DNA of 64,000 nucleotides from Vicinamibacterales bacterium (GCA_030680175.1 JAUXWO010000089.1:1-64000); one strand, 5' to 3'; positions 25,880 to 35,047 are shown, numbered from the stretch's first letter. Translations and numbers: made by a program. The notes: generated by a model not told the origin, from the letters alone.

Positions 25880-26148
25880 ATGTTCTCCTTTCACGATGGG
25901 GCAGGGCCGGACGCGATCTGGCAGCCCGCTTCACCACAGCACAGCTTGCCGTGCTCGAGAAGATCAGTCGGGCCGACATCGTCACACTGCCGCGGCAGGA
26001 GGCGCTCGTCATGGCCGGCCCCGCTTGAACGGTTGGCATCGACTATGAATATGGCTGCTCGTTGACGATCCGCGCGGCGGGTCATGGCGCCGGCTACGAC
26101 CGACCGACTCGGCCGGTCATCGCGCCTCAGTAACCTCAGGAGTGAACC

Positions 26149-26358
26149 ATGGCGACATCGACCACCACCCGACGACGGCCGGCCACCAAGCGGTCCGTGA
26201 CCAAAGCGCCAGCACCGGGGCCCGGCGCCAGCCACCACGAGATCGCTCGGCGGTCCTACGAACTCTTCCAGGCACGCGGCGCCGGGGATGGCCACGACCT
26301 CGACGACTGGCTGCAGGCGGAGCGCGAAACCGGCGCACGCGGCTCGGAAGAATCCTAA
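26149..26358 (+). CDS. DUF2934 small protein
   Basis: A 69-residue protein. The basic N-terminus (TTRRRPATKRS) is followed by the DUF2934 signature HHEIARRSYELFQARGAG and DLDDWLQAERE. The family is common in acidobacteria, planctomycetes and rhizobia, and its function is unknown. CAGGAG precedes the ATG. The stop overlaps the convergent HhH gene by four bases. Confidence 0.82.
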   Translation: MATSTTTRRRPATKRSVTKAPAPGPGASHHEIARRSYELFQARGAGDGHDLDDWLQAERETGARGSEES

Positions 26359-27308
26359 GGAGGAGCGGGCGCGAGTCGGGCATGGCGCGTGGCTCGCGCG
26401 TCGTCAACGCACTCCGCTTCGCGCCCACGGACGATACGACGGCCCTGCAATGGGCCGCGCCCCGCGGTGATCACCGTGTATTGGCGCTCCCCGCGCCCGT
26501 CATCGCTGTAGATGACCACCCAGTCGTCGGTCCGCCCGAGTCGATGGGCGAAGGCCGTGTTGGAGAACAGCGCGGTGTAGTGGCGGCGTCCGCGCGTCGT
26601 ATGGAGAATCGGCAGCCACGCCGCGCGCGAGGGATTGAACCGGCGGGGCGCAATCTTCACCAACTGTCCTGCCGTGGCCTTCTCACGGTACTCACGGTCG
26701 ACGTCGAGAATCTCCTGGACCGAAGGCGGGCCGTTGCGCCCCGACGCCGGCGGCGGCTTGACGCGCGACAGGCGGTGCGCCAGAGAGTCGCGGATGCCGG
26801 CCAGCCGCTTCTGGCCCAGTCCGGCCATCTGCTCGAGCCGGCCGTCATGGGCGGCCGCTTCGAGATCTTCGAGTGTGTCGAGTCCCAGCTCGTGGTGGAG
26901 CCGGTCCGCGGTCGTTCGTCCAATGCCGGGGACGGACGTCAGCAGCGTGGCGGGATCGCTTTCGCCCCGAAGCCGTTCCAGCATCGCCAGGCGCCCTCGC
27001 GCGAGCATGTCTCGAATGGCCCGCGCGATGCTCTCGCCGACGCCGGGCAGCGCCTGAAGTCCTTCCAGTCCTTCCTGAGCGACGATGTCCGACACGGGCC
27101 GCGGCCACCGCCGCACCGTCCCGGCGGCGCGCTGGTAGGCGCGCACCCGGAACCGGCTGGCTCCCTGCGTGGCCAGCAGCTGCGCAACCTCCTCGAGCCG
27201 GCCGGCGATGTCCTCGTTCAGCCGCTCAGCCAGACGCTGCTCCACCCGCAACCCCTCGTCGCGCGACATCAATAGGCCCTGGCCTGAGTTGTCGTCGACA
27301 CCGGCCAT
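26355..27308 (-). CDS. HhH protein resembling the N-terminal part of PolX/DNA polymerase beta
   Basis: A 317-residue protein. Residues ~25-110 form the 8-kDa-like domain (RFRVRAYQRAAGTVRRW, LQALPGVGESIARAIRDML). A second helix-hairpin-helix follows (LLTSVPGIGRTTADRLHHELG) and a third near GLGQKRLAGIRDSL. After about residue 190 the polymerase palm is missing; instead there is RFNPSRAAWLPILHTTRGRRHYTALFSNTA. It can probably bind DNA but not polymerise. This stand-alone HhH plus unknown C-terminal architecture is found in scattered bacteria. The start could also be the ATG at 27269. Confidence 0.78.
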   Translation of the reverse strand: MAGVDDNSGQGLLMSRDEGLRVEQRLAERLNEDIAGRLEEVAQLLATQGASRFRVRAYQRAAGTVRRWPRPVSDIVAQEGLEGLQALPGVGESIARAIRDMLARGRLAMLERLRGESDPATLLTSVPGIGRTTADRLHHELGLDTLEDLEAAAHDGRLEQMAGLGQKRLAGIRDSLAHRLSRVKPPPASGRNGPPSVQEILDVDREYREKATAGQLVKIAPRRFNPSRAAWLPILHTTRGRRHYTALFSNTAFAHRLGRTDDWVVIYSDDGRGERQYTVITAGRGPLQGRRIVRGREAECVDDARATRHARLAPAPP

Positions 27309-27345
27309 CGGGCGGGCCCGCTCTGGCTCCTGATGCCAGCCGCCC

Positions 27346-27364
27346 GGAATGCATCATGCATTCC
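27346..27364. promoter_or_regulatory. Perfect palindrome between divergent genes
   Basis: GGAATGCATCATGCATTCC has 9-bp arms around a single central base. It lies between the HhH gene (start 27308) and the cyclopropane synthase gene. It has the form of a dimeric repressor operator; the regulator is unknown. Confidence 0.5.
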
Positions 27365-27463
27365 GCGCGCCAGCCTGTCTGCCTCGTGAGCCGAGCGCCT
27401 GGAGAGATCGCGAATCGAACGTGTGCCAGATCAGGTGACCTCAGGGCACTGTATTTGCACCTC

Positions 27464-28936
27464 ATGCATGCTGTGAAAGACGTGCCCTGGTACGAGGATT
27501 CGGCGGAGTCCCCTCTCGAGCGCCGATACGCCCGTGGAGCGACTGATCGGCAGGAGCTCCAGGGAGCGCGTCGCACAGATTCCGCGGCTGACTTCGATGG
27601 GGTCGAGAAAGTTCGCAGTCATTGCGAGGTTTCTCTGAATCGCCAGGCAGGGACACGGGCCAACCGCCTGTCGCCTGTGCACCCCGACGGCCGTACGGCG
27701 GCCATCGGATTACCTCTCGACGCGGCCAGCCCGTCACGATTCCCGGATCGCTGGCTGGCTGCCCGGCTCGAGCGCCTGCTTGCCAGGGCCGAGGTACGCG
27801 TGCAGCTCTGGGATGGCCACTCATCCTGGCCGTCATCATCGCGTCGTCCGATCGGGACCCTGGCCATCGGCGATCGGCGCACGCTGCTCGGCCTCGTCGT
27901 GAACCCGGACATCTGGTTCGGCGAGGCTTACACTGCGGGGCGGCTCCAGGTGCAGGGGAACCTGGAGCGGGTGCTCGAAGCGGTGTACCGGCTCTCGACG
28001 CCGATTCCCTCCTGGCGGGAACGCCTCCGGGCCCAGCTGGCACCAGCCAACACGCGTTCGTCGGCGCGCCACAACGTCCACCGGCATTACGACCTCGGGA
28101 ACGACTTCTATCGTCTGTGGCTGGACGAGGAGATGGTCTACACGTGCGCCTACTTTCCAGGGCCGGCCTCGTCACTCGACGACGCACAGCGTTACAAGCA
28201 TGATCAGGTGTGTCGCAAGCTGCGGCTGCGACCTGGAGAGTCCGTGCTCGAAGCCGGAAGCGGCTGGGGCGCGCTGGCGCTCCACATGGCACGGCAACAC
28301 GGCGTCTCGGTGACCGCGTACAACGTGTCGCACGAACAAGTGGTCTATGCACGCGAGCGCGCAGCGCGCGAGGGCCTGACCGATCGCGTGACGTTCATCG
28401 AGGACGACTACCGCTCGGCGCGCGGCCATTTCGATGCATTCGTCTCCGTCGGCATGCTGGAACACGTGGGACGGCGCCGGCTCCACGAGCTGGGCGATGT
28501 GCTGCGACGGACCCTCCGTCGCGATGGCGGCCGCGGCCTGCTGCACTTCATCGGACGTGATGCTCCGCGCCCGTTGAATGCCTGGATTCGCCGTCGCATC
28601 TTTCCTGGTGCGTACCCGCCCACGCTGGCGGAGGTCACCGCGCACATCCTGACGCCGAGCGGCATGTCCGTGCTCGACGTGGAGAACCTGCGTCTCCACT
28701 ACGCGCACACCCTGTCGCACTGGAGCCGGCGGTTTGAGGCCGTCTCGGACCAGGTACGCACGGCGTACGGCGAGCGGTTCCGCCGCGCCTGGGAGTTGTA
28801 CCTCGCCGGCTCCGAGGCGTCGTTCGCCACCGGGTGGCTCCAGCTGTTCCAGGTCGTCTTCGCGCCGGCGGAATCCGCGCCGCCCTTCTGGACGCGCGCA
28901 GAGCTCTACACGAAGGGTCCAGGCCCCCCGCCGTGA
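27464..28936 (+). CDS. cfa: Cyclopropane-fatty-acyl-phospholipid synthase family methyltransferase
   Basis: A CFAS-family SAM methyltransferase, 490 residues from the ATG at 27464, or 419 from the GTG at 27677, which better fits the family length. Evidence includes NVHRHYDLGNDFYRLWLDEEMVYTC, SAM motif I VLEAGSGWGALALHMARQ, VTAYNVSHEQ and FDAFVSVGMLEHVG. It methylates double bonds of membrane phospholipid acyl chains, usually on entry to stationary phase. It is translationally coupled to the next gene (GTGA overlap), a flavoprotein that might modify the same lipids. Confidence 0.88.
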   Translation: MHAVKDVPWYEDSAESPLERRYARGATDRQELQGARRTDSAADFDGVEKVRSHCEVSLNRQAGTRANRLSPVHPDGRTAAIGLPLDAASPSRFPDRWLAARLERLLARAEVRVQLWDGHSSWPSSSRRPIGTLAIGDRRTLLGLVVNPDIWFGEAYTAGRLQVQGNLERVLEAVYRLSTPIPSWRERLRAQLAPANTRSSARHNVHRHYDLGNDFYRLWLDEEMVYTCAYFPGPASSLDDAQRYKHDQVCRKLRLRPGESVLEAGSGWGALALHMARQHGVSVTAYNVSHEQVVYARERAAREGLTDRVTFIEDDYRSARGHFDAFVSVGMLEHVGRRRLHELGDVLRRTLRRDGGRGLLHFIGRDAPRPLNAWIRRRIFPGAYPPTLAEVTAHILTPSGMSVLDVENLRLHYAHTLSHWSRRFEAVSDQVRTAYGERFRRAWELYLAGSEASFATGWLQLFQVVFAPAESAPPFWTRAELYTKGPGPPP

Positions 28937-30015
28937 CCAACTGCGACGCGCTCATCGTCGGCGGAGGGCCTGCGGGTTCGACGTGCGCGCGGGCGCTCCG
29001 CCAAGCTGGATGGAATGTGATCGTCATCGATCGGGCGCGCTTTCCGCGCGACAAGGTGTGCGCCGGCTGGCTCACGCCCGACGTGTTCCGGCTGCTCGAT
29101 CTGGCTCCCGCCGAGTATCGCGACGCCGGCCTGACGCTGCAGGAGATCACGGGATTTCGTACGGGGCTCCTGCGCGGGCCGTCTCTCGACACGCCGTACG
29201 CACACGTCGTGAGTTATGCGATTCGCCGGCGTGAGTTCGACGAGTACCTCCTGCGCCGCGCCCGCGTGCACGTGCGCGAGCAGACCGCGCTCACCTCGCT
29301 CCGGCGCGACGGCCGCGTCTGGGCGGCCAACGAGGAGATCCGGACGCCGTTTGTGATCGGTGCCGGCGGGCACTTCTGTCCCGTGGCGCGCCGCCTCCGC
29401 GATCGCGCCGCGCCGTCCCCACCGATCGTGGCGAAAGAAGCGGAGTATCGACTCGATGGGCGTGGCAGCACGGTGGCGCCGAACGTCGCTGAGTTCTTCT
29501 TCTGCAACGATCTCGACGGCTACGGCTGGTGCGTCCGGAAAGGCGGGTACCTGAACGTCGGGATCGGTCGACGCGGTGGCCCGCATTTCAACGCACACGT
29601 CAATGACTTCGTGTCGTTTCTGGAAAGCAGCGGCAAAGCGCCGGGGGCATCCCGGCTCCAGTGGCGCGGACATGCCTATCTGGCCTCGGGCGTCGGCCCA
29701 CGCCCGGTCGTCGCCGATGGTCTGCTGCTCATCGGCGATGCCGCCGGCCTCGCCTGTCCAGAGAGCGGCGAAGGCATCCGGCCCGCCATCGAGTCCGCCC
29801 GTCTGGCCGCCCAGACGGTGATTGCGGCCGGAGGCCGCCATGGCGTGGAGGCGCTCCTGCCGTATCAGGCAGCCGTCAGCCGGCTGCATCCGCGTGTCCA
29901 TGGCGCGTCCGCCGTTGTGCGATCCGTGCAGGCCGCCATCGGGCGCGCCCTGCTGCGGTCGCCAGCGTTCACGCGCCACGTGGTGCTCGATCGCTGGTTC
30001 CTGCGGCGCAGTTGA
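28933..30015 (+). CDS. FAD-dependent oxidoreductase (geranylgeranyl reductase-like)
   Basis: A 360-residue flavoprotein. The dinucleotide-binding motif LIVGGGPAGSTCARALRQAG is at the N-terminus, followed by RARFPRDKVCAGWLTPDVF. The second FAD motif, GLLLIGDAAGLACPESGEG, is near residue 265. These features match the geranylgeranyl reductase / tryptophan-halogenase-like superfamily. The GTG at 28933 overlaps the stop of the cyclopropane synthase, so lipid or isoprenoid saturation is the likely role. The exact substrate is unknown. Confidence 0.8.
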   Translation: MTNCDALIVGGGPAGSTCARALRQAGWNVIVIDRARFPRDKVCAGWLTPDVFRLLDLAPAEYRDAGLTLQEITGFRTGLLRGPSLDTPYAHVVSYAIRRREFDEYLLRRARVHVREQTALTSLRRDGRVWAANEEIRTPFVIGAGGHFCPVARRLRDRAAPSPPIVAKEAEYRLDGRGSTVAPNVAEFFFCNDLDGYGWCVRKGGYLNVGIGRRGGPHFNAHVNDFVSFLESSGKAPGASRLQWRGHAYLASGVGPRPVVADGLLLIGDAAGLACPESGEGIRPAIESARLAAQTVIAAGGRHGVEALLPYQAAVSRLHPRVHGASAVVRSVQAAIGRALLRSPAFTRHVVLDRWFLRRS

Positions 30016-30050
30016 ATCCCGCGCCGCCCGAGCCCCGGTGACGATAGGCC

Positions 30051-31481
30051 CTACCCTTTCACGCACACGAGCGGCACCAGCTTGGCCACTCTGCGCGAGA
30101 GGCCTGCGGCGTCGGCGGCCTCGACCACGGCGTCCACGTCCTTGTAAGCCCCGGGCGCTTCTTCCGCGACACCGCGCGACGAGGGACTCTTCACGATGAT
30201 CCCCCGCCCTGCCAGTTCATCGATCACCTGACGTCCCTTCCAGGTGCGAAGCGCCTGGTGGCGGCTCATGGCACGGCCCGCGCCGTGGCATGACGACGAG
30301 AAGGACAGCCGCTCGCTGTCCGCGGTCCCAACGAGGATGTAGGACGCCGTGCCCATCGTGCCGCCGATCAACACCGGCTGCCCGATGGCACGCACGCCGT
30401 CCGGCAAGTCAGGATGCCCCGGCCCCAGGGCGCGCGTGGCGCCCTTCCGATGGACGAAGACCGGCTTCGCCGCGCCATTGCAGATGTGCGATTCGAGCTT
30501 GCACGTGTTGTGTGACACGTCGTAGAGGAGCGTCAGCGTCGCCTGCGGCAGCACCGTCGTGAAGGCGTGGCGCACCAGGTGCGTGATGATCTGACGATTC
30601 GCCAGTGCGCAGTTGATCCCGGCACGCATGGCCCCGAGGTAGCGCCGGCCGAGTTCCGATTCAACGGGCGCGCACGCCAGCTCCCGGTCAGGCAGGGTGA
30701 TGCCGAACCCGCGCGCCGCCATGGCCATCTCCTTGAGGAACTCGGTACCGATCTGATGCCCCAGGCCTCTCGAGCCGCAGTGAATCGAGACGACCACGTC
30801 GTTGACCGCCACACCGAAGGCCTGTGCCACGTCGCCGTCGTAGACCTCCGCCACGCGCTGCACCTCGAGGTAGTGGTTGCCCGAGCCGAGCGTGCCCATT
30901 TCGTCCTGCTGTCGATGGCGCGCTTTGAACGACACCGCGGAGGCGACCGCGCCTGCCATGCACCCGTGCTCCTCGACCCTGCCGAGATCAGCCTCGATCC
31001 CATAGCCGCATTGCACGGCCCATCGTGCGCCGCCTTCCAGCATCGCCTCCAGCCCGGCCTCCTCCAGGTGAATGCGGCCATGGCTGCCGACCCCCGCCGG
31101 CACGCGGCGGGAGAGTTCGTGAGCGAGCTCACGTTTCACCGGTTCGACGCTCTCCGCCACGAGCCCCGTTCGCAGCGTCCGGACGCCGCACGAGATGTCG
31201 AATCCCACGCCTCCGGCCGAGACGATGCCACCGTCGTCGGGATCGAAGGCGGCCACGCCGCCAATCGCGAACCCGTAACCCCAGTGGGCATCCGGCATCG
31301 CATACGAGGCGCGCTGGATGCCCGGGAGCATGGCCACGTTGACCACTTGCTCCCGGACCTTCTCGTCCATTGCCCGGACGAGCGCTGCAGACCCGTAGAT
31401 CACGCCGGGCACGCGCATGGCCCCTGTCTGAGGGATCCACCACTCGTAGTCGGACTTGCGGACGAGCGATGACAGTTCCAT
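30051..31481 (-). CDS. rtcB: RNA ligase RtcB
   Basis: A 476-residue RtcB, the Mn/GTP-dependent RNA 3'-phosphate ligase. Conserved metal residues are in GGVGFDISCGVRT, VSIHCGSRGLGHQIG and YDVSHNTCK. The guanylylated His is in SSCHGAGRAMSR. It seals 2',3'-cyclic phosphate and 5'-OH RNA ends in RNA repair or tRNA healing. The ATG at 31481 has GGAGGGAGG upstream. The archease gene ends 14 bases upstream, and the two genes form one operon. Confidence 0.95.
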   Translation of the reverse strand: MELSSLVRKSDYEWWIPQTGAMRVPGVIYGSAALVRAMDEKVREQVVNVAMLPGIQRASYAMPDAHWGYGFAIGGVAAFDPDDGGIVSAGGVGFDISCGVRTLRTGLVAESVEPVKRELAHELSRRVPAGVGSHGRIHLEEAGLEAMLEGGARWAVQCGYGIEADLGRVEEHGCMAGAVASAVSFKARHRQQDEMGTLGSGNHYLEVQRVAEVYDGDVAQAFGVAVNDVVVSIHCGSRGLGHQIGTEFLKEMAMAARGFGITLPDRELACAPVESELGRRYLGAMRAGINCALANRQIITHLVRHAFTTVLPQATLTLLYDVSHNTCKLESHICNGAAKPVFVHRKGATRALGPGHPDLPDGVRAIGQPVLIGGTMGTASYILVGTADSERLSFSSSCHGAGRAMSRHQALRTWKGRQVIDELAGRGIIVKSPSSRGVAEEAPGAYKDVDAVVEAADAAGLSRRVAKLVPLVCVKG

Positions 31482-31495
31482 GGCCTCCCTCCGCT

Positions 31496-31933
31496 TCAGA
31501 CGTCGACGACGCATTGCGCGCGCCAGCCGTCAGGGCCGTGCGCGACCCGCAGCGCCGTGAGCGTCGCGCCCTTGATCTCAACGGCGGGCTCGTGACGCGC
31601 GATGTCGACGGCCTCACCGTAGGCGGTCGCCCGCAACTCGCCTCCCGCGATCTCGATGGCAAAGTCGCCGAACAGCATCGCGCGCACCGCCATTTCGTAG
31701 ATCAGGGCGTTCAGCCATTCCACCAGGAGCAATTCGTCGGTCGGCGCCTGGCACATCACCGGCACCGCGTGGAGGTGGGCGACGTTGGCCGGGTCAGTGA
31801 CGACGGCCGTCAGCGCCAGCGCCGCCTGACGGAACGCCTCGGCCCTGGTCGGACCGGCGCCGACGATGCCAATGTCCGCGTCATGTGGGAAGTGCTCCCA
31901 GAAGGACGCAGGCGCGGGTGTCCGGCTCCTCAC
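31496..31933 (-). CDS. Archease (RtcB activator)
   Basis: A 145-residue archease. The N-terminus is [22 protein letters not shown], the mid-section [22 protein letters not shown], and the C-terminal strand region carries [21 protein letters not shown]. Archease accelerates RtcB guanylylation and multiple turnover. Gene order archease-rtcB on the same strand with a 14-base gap matches known bacterial RNA repair operons. No sigma-54 site or RtcR gene is visible here, unlike the enterobacterial operon. Confidence 0.92.
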   Translation of the reverse strand: MRSRTPAPASFWEHFPHDADIGIVGAGPTRAEAFRQAALALTAVVTDPANVAHLHAVPVMCQAPTDELLLVEWLNALIYEMAVRAMLFGDFAIEIAGGELRATAYGEAVDIARHEPAVEIKGATLTALRVAHGPDGWRAQCVVDV

Positions 31934-31939
31934 GTCCCT

Positions 31940-32018
31940 ACCTCCGGCCGCTCGCTGACCTCACCCGCGGCCGCCCAACGGGCGGCCCGGTAGTGAATCG
32001 TCAACAACACGCCACTAG
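31940..32018 (+). mobile_element. CTAG palindromic element, copy 5 (left half degraded)
   Basis: The right half is well conserved from GCGGCCGCCCAACGGGCGGC to CCACTAG. The left half is barely recognisable and the left CTAG is lost. The right CTAG again contains the stop codon of the adjacent minus-strand gene (TAG at 32017-32015). Confidence 0.75.
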
Positions 32019-35000
32019 AAGCCCGGCATCAGGTTGAACTGCCAGAGCCAGCCGCGCTCCGGGCGCTGGAGTGGGCGCACGTAGTTGATCTCGGCGATCG
32101 CGAAGCCCAGCAGATTCACGCGCGCCGCCGCCCCGATGCTCGCGACCGGGTCGCGGGCGGTGTCGGTGAACCGGCTTCCGCCCCATGCCACACCGCCGTC
32201 GGCGAAGACGGCCAGCTCGACGGGCAGCGGCCCGTAGAACTGCTGGCCGCCGAACGCCCCCCACAACGGGAACCGGATCTCCGCGTTCGCGACCGCGATC
32301 TGCGTTCCCACGAGACGATCGAAGGCCGGGCAGGTCAGGATGTCCGCCGCCTGGCCGCACTCGGTGGACCGGAAGGTGCCTGCGTCGTACCCCCGCACGA
32401 GGCCGGGGTAGCCGAGGTAGAGCGTCGGGAGCCGCTGGTCGTCCGCCCCGCCGCCGTGCCGCCCGAAGTACAGGCCGCGCAGGGCGATCGTGTACGGCCT
32501 GAACGGCATCACGTAGACGCGGACGTCGGCGAGGGTCCCGGTGTACTGGAGCGAGCCGGCGACCTGTGACAGCTCCAGGCGGGAGCGGCTGCCTCGAATC
32601 GGGCTGGTGGCGCCGAAGATCGACGTGTCCCAGACGAGCGCCGCCGACCCCTGCGCGAGGTTCACGTTCGGCAGATCCACCAGGTCCCGCCGGTCTTCGG
32701 ACAGCAGCTGCCCGGTCGTGCGGGAAAACACCCGCGTCGTGACGTCCTGCGTGAAGCCGATCTGTCGGAGTCCGCCGGCGACGTCCACACGCTGTGCGCG
32801 GCTGAACGGATACGACACGATCCCCTGGAGGGCCCGGTCCACCTGCAGGATCCGGTACTCCTCCTCGACGTAGAGCAGCTGGCCTGCGGGCGTCCGCGCG
32901 AGGCCGGTGGCGAAGCCGCGCGCCACGTACGGCGTCTGCTCGATCACCGCCCCCCAGTTCCAGCGGCGGGTCCTGTTGATGTACGCGGCGCTGCCGCCGA
33001 ACTCGTCGAACCGGTTCGTGACCTGCGCGCTCGTCCCGACCGTGTGATGGCCCAGCATGTCGCTGAACAGGAAGCTCACGCCCCCCGCGGCGTAGGTGCC
33101 GAACGCGTCGCGGCCCACCCCGATCGCCGGCTGCCCGGCATAGTCGAGCGACAGCCGTGGCCGGTAGGACTCGGTCGGCAGATCCGTGGCCGCCGGGATC
33201 AGCCCGAGGGTGGCATCCGCGAGCGTGGTGCGCACGGGACCGTCACCGCGGTCCCGCGGGGACAGGACGGCCGCATGCCGGGGGAGCTCGACGATCGGCA
33301 GGCCCGCAAGCCGCTCCGGGCCCTCGAGCGCATACACGCTGTAGCCGCGATCTTCCATCGTGCTGAAGAGAATGCGATCGCCGGCGCTGGACATCGCGGG
33401 ACTGAGCGCCGTGATGCCGCTGACCCCGGTGACGAGGTTCGTGAGCTGCACGACCTCGGCGCCATCGAGGCGCATCCGGTAGATGTTCGTGATGCCGCCC
33501 CGATCCGAGAGGAAATAGAGGCCCGCGCCATCATCCGTCCACTGCGGGCCGATGTTCTTCGCGCCGGCGAAGCCGCCCACGTCGTGGATGGCACCGCTGT
33601 CCAGGTCCAGGATCGCCAGGCGCAGGTGCCCGGACGCGAGCGTCGGCAGATCGGTCGTGAATCGGTCCGTGCTGAAGGCGATCTGGCGGCCATCCGGCGA
33701 GAAGCGCGGCTGGACCTCGGCGAACGCGTCGCTGGTGAGGCGCTGCAGCTCGTCGGCGTCGAGATCGTAGACGAACAGATCGGTGAAGCCGCCGCTGATG
33801 CCCGAGAACGCAATCAACCGGCCGTCAGGAGACCAGGTCGGGTTGAGGACCTCATCGACCGTCTCGGTGAAGCGAATCTCCCGCCGGGTCTGCCCGCTCT
33901 CGACGTCGATGATGCGCAGGACCGGCGCACCGCGGCTGATGCCGGGGAAGACGAAGCGCGTCCCGTCCGTCGACCAGGCCCCCGCCGACGTCAGAAACAG
34001 CAGGCTCTCGAAGTGCGGGTCGGTGGCCGTGTCGGTGACCTTCCGAATCACCCGTCCGGTGTGGGCGTCGGCCATGAAGAGGTCGATCGAGAACAGGCCG
34101 CGTTCGGAGAAGAACATGAACCGCGTGCCATCGGGGCTGACCTCGGGACTCACGTTGAGCTGATGACGCGGATCACTCCGGATGAGGAGGCGCGACTGGT
34201 CGCCGGGCGCCGTCGTGGCCTCGGCAATCACCTGATGGTCCGCCAGCAGCGCCTCGTGCCACTGCTCGGTCAACGTGCCTGAATCCACACCGAGGACCTG
34301 CTGGAACGCCTGCGCCCACCCCCCGCGCCCCGAGGCCGCGCGGAGCACGTCTCCGATGACCTGGTCTCCATGACGGGCGCCAATGAAGGCCCACACCGCG
34401 TGGCCGTAACGGTAGGGGAAGTACCGGGGGTTGGCGAGGTCGCGAATCGCCGGCAGGGCTTCCCGCGTGGCAGCCTCGCGCATCCACATGGCCGTGTGGG
34501 GGTCGACGGGGCCGATCGACAGGTACTCGGCCATCCCCTCGATGAACCACAGCGGCAGCGCGAGAGCGCCCGCCTCCCCGGTATTCACGTTGGTGCCCGT
34601 GATGTCGTACTGGAACGCGTGGACCAGCTCGTGCCCAAGGACGTGATCCGTCGCCTCAATCGGGCCTGCCAGGGGCAGGACGATCCGCCGCTTGTAGGCC
34701 TCGGTGACGCCGCCGGTTCCCTCCCCCACGCTCCCGGGCACCGCGTTGGTCTGCCAGAAGTGCGGGTTGCTGGCGTAGAGGATGAGCGGTTGCCGGCCGC
34801 GAAGGTCGTGGTTCAGCAACGCGGAGAGGCGGGCGTACCAGCGCTCGGCCATCCGGGCCGCCATACGGGCGCCGTCCTCCATCTCCGGGTAGTAGTGGAT
34901 GTCGAAGTGGTCCGTGTGCAGGACCTGAAAGTCGAAGGTCTGGTACTGGACCTTGTTGCGACCAAAGTACCCGCCTTGGGCCAGGAGGGCGGCCGGCGAC

Positions 35001-35047
35001 AGCAGGGCGCCCACGACGCATGCCAGGATGACTCGCCGGTAGACCAT
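32015..35047 (-). CDS. Fusion of gluzincin peptidase, TolB-like propeller and BamA-like barrel
   Basis: A 1010-residue exported protein. After the signal peptide (ending LLAQ), residues ~30-290 form a peptidase_MA-like domain with zinc motif LGHELVHAFQYD and third ligand in LWFIEGMAEYLS. Residues ~310-600 carry PD40/TolB propeller blades (NVSPEVSPDGTRFMFFSE, NPTWSPDGRLIAFSG, QPRFSPDGRQIAFST, IGPQWTDDGAGLYFLSD). The last ~350 residues are a surface-antigen-type beta-barrel with YLGYPGLVRGYDAG and a terminal Phe. This architecture suggests an outer-membrane protease or secretion platform. The CTAG repeat supplies its stop codon. Confidence 0.85.
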   Translation of the reverse strand: MVYRRVILACVVGALLSPAALLAQGGYFGRNKVQYQTFDFQVLHTDHFDIHYYPEMEDGARMAARMAERWYARLSALLNHDLRGRQPLILYASNPHFWQTNAVPGSVGEGTGGVTEAYKRRIVLPLAGPIEATDHVLGHELVHAFQYDITGTNVNTGEAGALALPLWFIEGMAEYLSIGPVDPHTAMWMREAATREALPAIRDLANPRYFPYRYGHAVWAFIGARHGDQVIGDVLRAASGRGGWAQAFQQVLGVDSGTLTEQWHEALLADHQVIAEATTAPGDQSRLLIRSDPRHQLNVSPEVSPDGTRFMFFSERGLFSIDLFMADAHTGRVIRKVTDTATDPHFESLLFLTSAGAWSTDGTRFVFPGISRGAPVLRIIDVESGQTRREIRFTETVDEVLNPTWSPDGRLIAFSGISGGFTDLFVYDLDADELQRLTSDAFAEVQPRFSPDGRQIAFSTDRFTTDLPTLASGHLRLAILDLDSGAIHDVGGFAGAKNIGPQWTDDGAGLYFLSDRGGITNIYRMRLDGAEVVQLTNLVTGVSGITALSPAMSSAGDRILFSTMEDRGYSVYALEGPERLAGLPIVELPRHAAVLSPRDRGDGPVRTTLADATLGLIPAATDLPTESYRPRLSLDYAGQPAIGVGRDAFGTYAAGGVSFLFSDMLGHHTVGTSAQVTNRFDEFGGSAAYINRTRRWNWGAVIEQTPYVARGFATGLARTPAGQLLYVEEEYRILQVDRALQGIVSYPFSRAQRVDVAGGLRQIGFTQDVTTRVFSRTTGQLLSEDRRDLVDLPNVNLAQGSAALVWDTSIFGATSPIRGSRSRLELSQVAGSLQYTGTLADVRVYVMPFRPYTIALRGLYFGRHGGGADDQRLPTLYLGYPGLVRGYDAGTFRSTECGQAADILTCPAFDRLVGTQIAVANAEIRFPLWGAFGGQQFYGPLPVELAVFADGGVAWGGSRFTDTARDPVASIGAAARVNLLGFAIAEINYVRPLQRPERGWLWQFNLMPGF

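Noticed and set aside
25880-26030. A short plus-strand frame after the tRNA ending in VTLPRQEALVMAGPA
   Set aside because: About 45 sensible-looking codons, but no start codon or ribosome site, and the frame runs back into the tRNA. It may be a gene remnant, but I cannot support it as a feature.
30051-32014. Sigma-54/RtcR control of the archease-rtcB operon
   Set aside because: No GG-N10-GC site is visible upstream of the archease gene and no RtcR gene is present. The upstream gap is occupied by a degraded CTAG element.
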